Source of the DNA: an uncultured Helicobacteraceae bacterium
Lineage (GTDB): Bacteria > Campylobacterota > Campylobacteria > Campylobacterales > UBA6016
Direction of reading: 5' to 3'
NCBI GenBank assembly: GCA_937973585.1
Contig: CALJKN010000144.1
Coordinates: 1 to 10,633, forward strand
Length of the DNA stretch: 10,633 nt
The position numbers were made by a program, and so were the translations under genes. The first letter of the stretch is position 1, and each line of letters opens with the position of its first letter. Below, in pieces: positions 1-5,065 of the stretch. The notes under the pieces were generated by a model, which was not told the origin of the DNA, searched no databases, and saw only the letters and a program-made list of their open reading frames with translations.

Positions 1-43
1 AAATATCTTTTAAACCACCAAAACCACATTTGATTCTAATTTA

Positions 44-62
44 GTATATAATCACAATATAC
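44..62 (+). promoter_or_regulatory. Candidate promoter and operator of the brnT-type operon
   Basis: A perfect -10 hexamer TATAAT lies at 47-52, 28 nt before the toxin start; no good -35 box is seen at the usual distance. The hexamer is embedded in an inverted repeat, GTATAT (44-49) and ATATAC (57-62), with a 7-nt spacer. Ribbon-helix-helix antitoxins commonly repress their own operons by binding such repeats over the promoter, so this is a plausible autoregulatory site. The arms are short and AT-rich, so chance is possible. Confidence 0.4.
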
Positions 63-79
63 AAAATTCAAGGCGTAAT

Positions 80-391
80 TTGAAATTTGACTGCTTGGAA
101 GTTGAAAAAATCACTGGCTTTGACTGGGATAACGGCAATATTGAAAAAAATCTCAAAAAGCACGGTTTGCCTCACGCTATCATAGAAGAGATTTTTTTTA
201 ATGAGCCGCTTTTGGTAGTGGAGGATTTCGGACACTCAAAAGATGAGTGTAGATGCTTAGCACTGGGTCGGACTTTTGACGATAAATATCTATTTGTAGC
301 CTTTACCGTCAGAGCCGATAAAATAATGGTCATCTCAGCACGACCGATGAGCAAAAAAGAGAGGAGTATCTATGAAGACCAAAACGTATAA
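80..391 (+). CDS. brnT: BrnT-type toxin (RelE-like ribonuclease fold)
   Basis: A 103-residue protein recognised as BrnT family. It shows the family's order of motifs: FDWD near residue 14, N-KKHG near 24-30, an acidic segment ending in FGHS near 49-52, a central strand region with LALGRTFDDKYLFVAFT, and the C-terminal ISARP-SKKER-IYE. Known BrnT proteins are RelE-fold RNases that block translation and are neutralised by the antitoxin encoded just downstream. The start is a TTG preceded by AAGG at 70-73 with 6-nt spacing; no ATG is available upstream in frame. It overlaps the next gene by 20 nt, which is typical of a translationally coupled toxin-antitoxin pair. Toxic activity is inferred from the family only. 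Confidence 0.85.
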   Translation: MKFDCLEVEKITGFDWDNGNIEKNLKKHGLPHAIIEEIFFNEPLLVVEDFGHSKDECRCLALGRTFDDKYLFVAFTVRADKIMVISARPMSKKERSIYEDQNV

Positions 392-647
392 AGATATGCC
401 GAAATTTAAAAGCGAAGAGGAAGAGAGGGTCTTTTGGGAATCTAACGACTCTACGGATTACGTAGACTGGAGCAAGGCAAAAACGGCCAAATTTGTTAAT
501 TTGAAGCCCACTTTGAAAACCATATCCATCAGACTACCGGAGAGTATGATAGAGGAGCTAAAGATAAAAGCCAACGCAATGGACATACCGTATCAGTCAT
601 TGGCAAAGATGCTCATCGCTAACGGGCTACATACAAAGGCCGTATAG
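372..647 (+). CDS. CopG/BrnA-like ribbon-helix-helix antitoxin
   Basis: A 91-residue protein. Residues 9-47 (MPKF-SEEEER-FWES-DSTDYVDW) match the N-terminal segment of the CopG-type antitoxin family often paired with BrnT; this part is expected to wrap the toxin. Residues 49-88 look like a ribbon-helix-helix DNA-binding domain: a strand KTISIRLP, then two helices with PYQSL at the turn. It probably binds the toxin and represses the shared promoter. The ATG at 372 has a strong ribosome binding site (GAGGAG, 361-366); a second ATG at 396 could give a shorter form. The gene order toxin then antitoxin is usual for BrnT systems. Whether it is orthologous to Brucella BrnA proper or belongs to the related CopG antitoxin family cannot be decided here. 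Confidence 0.85.
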   Translation: MKTKTYKDMPKFKSEEEERVFWESNDSTDYVDWSKAKTAKFVNLKPTLKTISIRLPESMIEELKIKANAMDIPYQSLAKMLIANGLHTKAV

Positions 648-690
648 AAGTATCGGCCATATTTACCGACGGAGGTGTAGCCAAAGGCGG

Positions 691-727
691 CAAAAATCGG
701 GGTAGATTGCCTTAAAATCAATACCCC
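691..727 (-). terminator. Possible terminator of ccdAB
   Basis: GGGGTA (699-704) pairs with TACCCC (722-727), and inside it GATT (705-708) pairs with AATC (716-719), leaving a 7-nt loop and a 2-nt bulge. Read on the - strand the stem is followed at once by GATTTTTG, a short U-tract. It overlaps the end of ccdB. On the + strand there is no U-tract, so it is a weaker terminator for the brnT-type operon. It lies in the 70-bp gap between the two convergent toxin-antitoxin operons. Confidence 0.4.
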
Positions 728-1029
728 TGAATAATCAAATCCATAGCTTCAAAAATTTCAGCCCTATAGTCGCCAATATTTTGAATAGGCTTTACCAACT
801 CTTCAGCAGGATATGAAGCTAGTTCATCAAATAGTGCGATATATTTTTTGCCCTTTATTGTTATACCAAGATGTAGCGTTTTTACGGGGAATTTTATCAT
901 TGAAGACGGTGTTAACGGAACTACGATTCTTGTGGCTAGTTTTTTCAGCGTGTCGGATTGTATATCTAGCAAATATGGAAACTCTTTATTTGTGTCTCTA
1001 TCTTTATTGGCGTAGACATCAAACTGCAT
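718..1029 (-). CDS. ccdB: CcdB toxin (DNA gyrase poison)
   Basis: A 103-residue protein, essentially the length of F-plasmid CcdB (101). It shows the family pattern from end to end: N-terminal MQFDVYANKD, LLDIQSD near 21-27, RIVVPL near 34-39, LHLGITIKGKKYIALFDELASYP in the middle, and a C-terminal helix of the form R-EI-EAMDLIIQGY. CcdB dimers bind the GyrA subunit of gyrase and trap cleaved DNA. The F-plasmid protein ends in Trp-Gly-Ile, residues needed for gyrase poisoning; here the end is Gln-Gly-Tyr, so the Trp is missing while the Gly is kept. Chromosomal CcdB homologues also vary at this Trp, so activity is not excluded. The ATG is 1 nt after the ccdA stop, with a GAGAAG-like ribosome binding site. 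Confidence 0.88.
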   Translation of the reverse strand: MQFDVYANKDRDTNKEFPYLLDIQSDTLKKLATRIVVPLTPSSMIKFPVKTLHLGITIKGKKYIALFDELASYPAEELVKPIQNIGDYRAEIFEAMDLIIQGY

Positions 1030-1030
1030 A

Positions 1031-1315
1031 CTAGAATCTTCTCACGCTATCGCCAAAGACACCTCGCCTAGCAACTCGTTCGTTTTGCTCATTTATCGCC
1101 TCAGCGTTTTCGCTTTCCCAAAGAGCCGCCTTTTGTTTTGCCAAAATCTCTTTTTCGATATTTTCAAGCTCTATTACTCTGTTTCTATGGATTATAGTCA
1201 GCTCAAGCATCTCTTGTTCTTTTGGTTTTATATTGAGGTCTATCTTACCGTCGCTTTGAAGCATCTGTGCAATCGCATCGGACTTTAGATGCGTAAAAGT
1301 ACTAAAAGACATCAT
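1031..1315 (-). CDS. ccdA: CcdA-like antitoxin
   Basis: Identified by position directly before ccdB and by its C-terminal half (about residues 62-94), which follows the CcdB-wrapping tail of CcdA: ALWESENAEAIN, then ARRGVFGDSVRRF, against the F-plasmid pattern RW-AEN-EG and NGSFAD. The start chosen is the ATG at 1315-1313, 9 nt after a strong AGAGG ribosome binding site, giving 94 residues; a second ATG follows at once, and another at 1264-1262 would give 77 residues, closer to F-plasmid CcdA (72). The N-terminal half is a poor match to the usual CcdA ribbon-helix-helix, although KIDLNIK followed by two predicted helices could be a degenerate one. It should neutralise CcdB and, if DNA binding is kept, repress its operon. 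Confidence 0.78.
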   Translation of the reverse strand: MMSFSTFTHLKSDAIAQMLQSDGKIDLNIKPKEQEMLELTIIHRNRVIELENIEKEILAKQKAALWESENAEAINEQNERVARRGVFGDSVRRF

Positions 1316-1328
1316 TTTATATATCCTC

Positions 1329-1360
1329 TTATCGATACAGTTATCGATGATATTATCGAC
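1329..1360 (-). promoter_or_regulatory. Three 12-bp iterons upstream of ccdA, candidate CcdA operator
   Basis: TTATCGAT at 1329-1336, TTATCGAT at 1341-1348 and TTATCGAC at 1353-1360 are spaced at exactly 12 bp, with unrelated 4-bp spacers. Two contain the palindrome ATCGAT. The first overlaps the ccdA ribosome binding site by 2 nt. Read on the - strand, the outermost unit includes GATAAT, a possible -10 box. Repeats about one helical turn apart are the usual kind of site for cooperative binding by ribbon-helix-helix antitoxins, so autoregulation of ccdAB is the likely use. The repeats are seen directly; the binding protein is inferred. Confidence 0.55.
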
Positions 1361-1405
1361 AAAAAACTTAAAACACGCCACGCCGCCGCATAACCCTAAA
1401 ACCGC

Positions 1406-1411
1406 TATAAT
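1406..1411 (+). promoter_or_regulatory. -10 box of a pglE promoter
   Basis: A perfect TATAAT hexamer lies 28 nt before the GTG start of pglE in the 124-bp region between divergent ccdA and pglE. No convincing -35 box is visible; sigma-70 promoters in Campylobacterota often lack one. It would give pglE, and the close-packed genes after it, a promoter just downstream of the toxin-antitoxin region. Confidence 0.45.
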
Positions 1412-1439
1412 CACGCAAAAATTACGGCTAGGAAAACAG

Positions 1440-2636
1440 GTGAGCGAACGCATTTTCTTATCGGCTCCGCACATGGGCGGCAATGAACTTAAATACATAC
1501 AAGAAGCTTTTGATGCAAACTATATAGCTCCGATAGGGGAGCAGATCACAAAATTTGAAGAGGCGATATGCCGTTACACGGGGGCGAAACACGCCGTAGC
1601 CCTCTCTAGCGGAACGGCGGCTATCCATCTGGCGCTTCGCACACTCGGTGTCAAAGACGGGGATGAGGTGTTTACCTCGTCATTTACGTTTATCGGCGGG
1701 GTTGCCCCTATCATGTACGAGAGATGTACCCCGTTTTTTATTGATTCGGATGAGGATAGCTGGAATCTCGACCCGCTACTACTCATAGAGGCGCTAGAAT
1801 CACGCAAAAAAAGCGGCAAAATACCAAAGGCGCTCATAGTAGCCCACTTATACGGACAAGCGGCAAAGATAGAGGAGATAAGCGCTATATGCGACAAATA
1901 CGGTGTTGCACTAATCGAAGATGCGGCTGAATCGCTAGGGGCGACAATCGACATTTCGCCTTCTGCAAAGCAGGCGGCGAGTCAATCTCGGGAGTTACCC
2001 ACTCCCGAACCCTCCGCAGGCGGCAAACATACGGGGACATTCGGCAAAGCCGGAATTTATTCATTCAACGGCAACAAAATCATCACAAGTAGCGGCGGCG
2101 GGATGCTGGTCACGGACGATGAGAGGATAGCCAAAGAGGCTAGATTTTTGTCCACACAGGCAAAAGAGCCGTATCTGCACTATGAACACGAGACATTCGG
2201 CTACAACTACCGGATGAGCAATATCGTAGCCGCCATAGGGCGTGGACAGATGGAGGTTTTAGGGCAAAGGGTTGAGAGACGTAGAGAGATTTTTGCTATG
2301 TACAAAGAGTTTTTTGCCGATATCCCTGAGATAAAATTTATGCCGGAGCTTGCCGGAACGAGGGGAAACAGATGGCTCAGCGCCTTTTATATGGACAAAA
2401 AACTAAAAACAACGCCGGATGAGCTAATCAAAGCCCTAGAAGCCCAAAACATCGAATCCAGACCGCTATGGAAACCTATGCACACCCAACCGGTGTTCAA
2501 AGATGCATCGCACCTCACAAACGGGTTTTCCGAGATGCTTTTTGAGAGAGGGCTATGCCTACCGTCAGGCTCATCAATGGATGATGAGGATGTAGCGCTA
2601 ACGGCAAAAATCGTAAAAGACGTAATCAAAAAATGA
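1440..2636 (+). CDS. pglE: UDP-N-acetylbacillosamine aminotransferase PglE, with an in-frame insertion
   Basis: A PLP-dependent DegT/DnrJ/EryC1 aminotransferase. PglE transfers an amino group from glutamate to C4 of the 4-keto sugar made by PglF, giving the UDP-4-amino sugar that PglD then acetylates to UDP-N,N'-diacetylbacillosamine. Family signatures: LSAPHMGGNELKYI near 7-20, ALSSGTAAIHLALR near 60, EDAAESLGA with Asp161 expected to contact the PLP ring nitrogen, SFNGNKI with Lys213 as the likely Schiff-base lysine, HYEHETFGYNYRMSN, and SRPLWKPMH near the C-terminus. The GTG at 1440 is chosen because AGGA (1430-1433) lies 6 nt before it and the protein then begins MSERIFLSAPHMGG like its relatives; an in-frame ATG at 1347 adds 31 residues without family resemblance. 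Residues about 172-194 are an extra segment supplied by the repeat at 1956-2016. The length is 398 residues, against about 386 in Campylobacter jejuni. Confidence 0.93.
   Translation: MSERIFLSAPHMGGNELKYIQEAFDANYIAPIGEQITKFEEAICRYTGAKHAVALSSGTAAIHLALRTLGVKDGDEVFTSSFTFIGGVAPIMYERCTPFFIDSDEDSWNLDPLLLIEALESRKKSGKIPKALIVAHLYGQAAKIEEISAICDKYGVALIEDAAESLGATIDISPSAKQAASQSRELPTPEPSAGGKHTGTFGKAGIYSFNGNKIITSSGGGMLVTDDERIAKEARFLSTQAKEPYLHYEHETFGYNYRMSNIVAAIGRGQMEVLGQRVERRREIFAMYKEFFADIPEIKFMPELAGTRGNRWLSAFYMDKKLKTTPDELIKALEAQNIESRPLWKPMHTQPVFKDASHLTNGFSEMLFERGLCLPSGSSMDDEDVALTAKIVKDVIKK
1956..2016 (-). repeat. 61-bp two-hairpin palindromic element, copy 1, inside pglE
   Basis: This is the antisense-oriented copy of an element also found at 7374-7434. 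Read on the - strand it begins CGGAGGGTT, followed by hairpin A: a perfect 7-bp stem CGGGAGT/ACTCCCG closing a GGGTA loop (1989-2007). An 8-nt spacer leads to hairpin B: outer arms TCGCC/GGCGA (5 bp), an internal loop of 2 by 2 nt, inner arms CTGC/GCAG (4 bp) and a TTT loop (1956-1980). On the pglE sense strand it encodes SRELPTPEPSA and flanking residues. The insertion, judged against the PglE family, covers about 1953-2021. Confidence 0.8.
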
Positions 2637-4420
2637 GTGCCCTCACCCCCACGCAGACCAAAAGGGCGATATTTTTTATCGTTTTCGATATAGCGTTGTC
2701 CCTTTTTAGCTTTTACGCCTCGTATCTGCTCCGTTTTAATTTTGAGATACCGCAACCGTTTATAGAAAATTTCTGTCCGCTTTTTGCCCTTTTGGCGACG
2801 CTAAAAATCGGCTCTTTTTTTATATTTCACGGCTATAGAACCCCTTGGAGATTTTTCGGTATCCAAAACCTCCTAAACCTGATTCGGGCACACATATTGG
2901 CGTATACCGCTTTCGGGGCTATATTTTTGGTTTTTTCGGATGCCCTAAATCCGTTTCCGCGCTCCGTTATTTTTATCGATTTTGTATTTTCGGTCTTTTT
3001 GTTGGGGGCTCTTAGAATCTCAAAAAGGGTCTATCTGGAGGCAAAAGCGGAGAGAAAAAACCTATGCGTCATAATCGGCACAACAAACGAAGGGGTCGCC
3101 GTAGCCTCGTACCTCAAAAGCCAAAACGGGGAGTACTACCCTGTAGCCTTTTTGGATGACGACAAACACAAAATCGGCAGTATGATACACGGCTTTCCGG
3201 TCATAGACATCAAAGAGCTAAAAAACTACGCCGTAAAACGTGAGATCACAAGCGCCCTAATCTCAAAACACTACCGCCCAGACGAGCTAAAGAGCCTTAT
3301 AGAATCGCTCAAGGCGGCGGGGATAGAGGAGATAAAAAAAATCGGCCTCATTGAAAACCACACCGACATCAAAGATATTTCGATAGAGGATTTGCTAGCC
3401 CGTGAGCCAAAAGATCTGGATACCGAGACGGTTGCTAGGTTTATATCAGGCAAAACGGTACTAATCACCGGAGCGGGCGGGAGTATCGGGAGTGAGATCA
3501 CCAGACAATGCGCCCGTTTCGGAGCCAAAAAACTGATTTTGGTAGAAAACGGAGAGTACAATCTCTACAAAATAAGCGATGAGTTGTCCGGTTTTGAGAG
3601 CGCCAACAAACTAGTAAGCGTAACCGACAAAGAGAGGCTGGCAAAGGTATTTGATGAGTTTAGACCCCAAATCGTCATCCACGCCGCCGCATACAAACAC
3701 GTCCCGCTAGCCGAGGAGAATATCGACGAGACCGTCAATAACAATATTTTCGGAACCAAAAACGCTCTGGAGGCGGCTATAGAGTTTGGAGCCGAAAAAT
3801 TTGTCCTCATCTCCACAGACAAAGCGGTTCGCCCGACAAACGTGATGGGAACCACAAAAAGGATATGTGAGCTGATAGCCCAAAACGTAAAACAAAAATA
3901 CCCAAACTCAAAAACCGAAATAGCGGCTGTCAGATTCGGAAACGTCATAGGAAGCTCCGGCTCCGTAATCCCAAAATTCAAAGAGCAGATAGCGGCAGGG
4001 GGGCCTATCACGGTGACCCACCCCGATATAGAGCGGTACTTTATGCTAATCTCAGAGGCGTGCGCTCTGGTGCTTCAGGCAGCGGCAATAGCCGAAGGGG
4101 GAGAGATATTTATCCTAGATATGGGCGAGAGGGTAAAAATCATAGACGTAGCAAAAAAAATGCTAGAGCTAACCCACAAAGAGCACGATATAAAAATCGT
4201 ATTTACAGGGCTTAGACCGGGGGAGAAGCTAATAGAGGAGCTACTAACCGACGAGAGCGCCGCAAGTACCGAATATCCGTCAATCACGGTTGCAAAAGAG
4301 AGTATATGCGATTATTTGGCCTTAGAAAAAAAGCTTGAGAGTTTACGGACCGATACCGATAAACTACCGATTCTAAAAGAGCTTGTACCGGAATTTAACC
4401 ACCAAACGCATGGAAACTAA
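2633..4420 (+). CDS. pglF: UDP-GlcNAc C4,C6-dehydratase PglF
   Basis: A 595-residue membrane-anchored nucleotide-sugar dehydratase that converts UDP-GlcNAc to UDP-2-acetamido-2,6-dideoxy-alpha-D-xylo-4-hexulose, the substrate of PglE. Four hydrophobic segments (about 10-30, 45-65, 80-103 and 108-128) are followed by a nucleotide-binding-like domain starting VIIGTTNEG near 146, then the SDR domain with GAGGSIG at 280-286. The active-site segment is STDKAVRPTNVMGTTKR with Thr395, Asp396, Lys397 and Met405: the usual SDR Tyr of YxxxK is replaced by Met (MxxxK), the known signature of the PglF/FlaA1-type enzymes, at the same numbers as I recall for Campylobacter PglF. Further SDR motifs are HAAAYKHVPLAEEN near 351 and LRPGEKLIEEL near 530. 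The ATG overlaps the pglE stop as ATGA, so the two are translationally coupled. No insertion is seen. Confidence 0.94.
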   Translation: MSALTPTQTKRAIFFIVFDIALSLFSFYASYLLRFNFEIPQPFIENFCPLFALLATLKIGSFFIFHGYRTPWRFFGIQNLLNLIRAHILAYTAFGAIFLVFSDALNPFPRSVIFIDFVFSVFLLGALRISKRVYLEAKAERKNLCVIIGTTNEGVAVASYLKSQNGEYYPVAFLDDDKHKIGSMIHGFPVIDIKELKNYAVKREITSALISKHYRPDELKSLIESLKAAGIEEIKKIGLIENHTDIKDISIEDLLAREPKDLDTETVARFISGKTVLITGAGGSIGSEITRQCARFGAKKLILVENGEYNLYKISDELSGFESANKLVSVTDKERLAKVFDEFRPQIVIHAAAYKHVPLAEENIDETVNNNIFGTKNALEAAIEFGAEKFVLISTDKAVRPTNVMGTTKRICELIAQNVKQKYPNSKTEIAAVRFGNVIGSSGSVIPKFKEQIAAGGPITVTHPDIERYFMLISEACALVLQAAAIAEGGEIFILDMGERVKIIDVAKKMLELTHKEHDIKIVFTGLRPGEKLIEELLTDESAASTEYPSITVAKESICDYLALEKKLESLRTDTDKLPILKELVPEFNHQTHGN

Positions 4421-4432
4421 AGGGAGGGCAAA

Positions 4433-4654
4433 ATGTACGCAACAGAGTTTAAGACTGTTATCAACGAGCCATATATAGGCGTATCCGAGTTTGAAAAATT
4501 CAAAGGTCGTGAGGTTCGTGTAATAATCATCGACATAGACGACAATCAAGCCAATCCCTTAGAGACCGATTTTATAGCCCAAATCGTCAAAAATCCGAAA
4601 CATATTGAAAAAAACGGAAGTTTTTTATCGAGAGATGAGGCTAATGAAAGATAA
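4433..4654 (+). CDS. Small protein, putative antitoxin of the following PIN toxin
   Basis: A 73-residue protein that I do not recognise as a named family. It starts with an ATG preceded by a strong GGGAGG ribosome binding site, 12 nt after pglF. Residues 1-36 look strand-rich (FKTVINEPYIGV, REVRVIIIDIDD), like the short beta domain of AbrB/Phd-type or related antitoxins, and the C-terminal tail ends FLSRDEANER, a charged, probably disordered tail of the kind that wraps a toxin. It overlaps the PIN-domain gene by 11 nt. Size, order and overlap make an antitoxin role the best reading; the assignment rests on context rather than on sequence similarity. Confidence 0.65.
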   Translation: MYATEFKTVINEPYIGVSEFEKFKGREVRVIIIDIDDNQANPLETDFIAQIVKNPKHIEKNGSFLSRDEANER

Positions 4655-5048
4655 GGTTTTTATCGACTCAAATATATTTTTATATGCTTTTTGCGACAAA
4701 GACAAAGAGAAACAGACCAAAGCGTCAAAAATCATCTTGGACGGCGGAGCCATAAGCGTACAAGTCATAAACGAAGTAAGCGCCAATATGCTCAAAAAAC
4801 TAAATTTCTCAAATGACGGAATAAAAGAATTTATAATAAGTTGCCTCAACAGATACAAGATAATAAACGTAGAACCGTCAACCCTTTTAAAGGCCGTTGA
4901 AATACGTAAGCAATACAATATTTCATATTATGACTCATCAATAATAGCCGCCGCCATAGAGGCTAACGCAAGGATTTTGTATAGCGAGGATATGCAGGAT
5001 TCGCTAACAATATCAGAATTAACAATTGTAAATCCATTTAAAAAATAA
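4644..5048 (+). CDS. PIN-domain toxin, VapC-like ribonuclease
   Basis: A 134-residue PIN-domain protein. The acidic metal-binding residues of the family are visible: Asp8 in VFIDSNIFLY, Glu44 in VINEV, Asp97 in YYDSSIIAAA and Asp116 in YSEDMQD. VapC-type PIN toxins are magnesium-dependent RNases that cut tRNA or rRNA and are held in check by the partner encoded upstream. The ATG at 4644 is chosen because the protein then begins MKDKVFIDSN, as PIN proteins do; GAGG ends 3 nt before it, a short spacing, and translation is probably coupled to the overlapping upstream gene. Longer starts (ATG 4635, TTG 4605) add residues without family likeness. It lies between pglF and metH in the same direction, 17 nt before metH. 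Confidence 0.82.
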   Translation: MKDKVFIDSNIFLYAFCDKDKEKQTKASKIILDGGAISVQVINEVSANMLKKLNFSNDGIKEFIISCLNRYKIINVEPSTLLKAVEIRKQYNISYYDSSIIAAAIEANARILYSEDMQDSLTISELTIVNPFKK

Positions 5049-5065
5049 AAATCAAAGAACTCTAA

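Noticed and set aside
1029..1031. CcdB judged inactive because the C-terminal Trp is missing
   Set aside because: Chromosomal CcdB homologues vary at this position, and the rest of the protein is intact, so loss of function cannot be concluded.
1329..1360. Iterons as a CRISPR array or plasmid replication origin
   Set aside because: The repeats are only 8 bp with 4-bp spacers, there is no Rep or Cas gene, and the position fits an antitoxin operator.
1347..1439. Longer PglE starting at the ATG at 1347
   Set aside because: The extra 31 residues do not resemble the family and overlap the ccdA operator repeats and the TATAAT box. The GTG at 1440 has a good ribosome binding site and gives the usual N-terminus.
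1316..1498. N-terminal extension of CcdA on the - strand up to 1498
   Set aside because: It would run over the pglE start, promoter and iterons. The strong ribosome binding site at 1324-1330 points to the ATG at 1315.
3565..4011. Long antisense open frames inside pglF, metH and recQ
   Set aside because: They show no family resemblance and lie opposite well-conserved coding sequence; they result from the codon composition of the real genes.
5049..5065. Cobalamin or SAM riboswitch before metH
   Set aside because: Only 17 nt separate the PIN toxin gene from metH, and no riboswitch elements are seen there.
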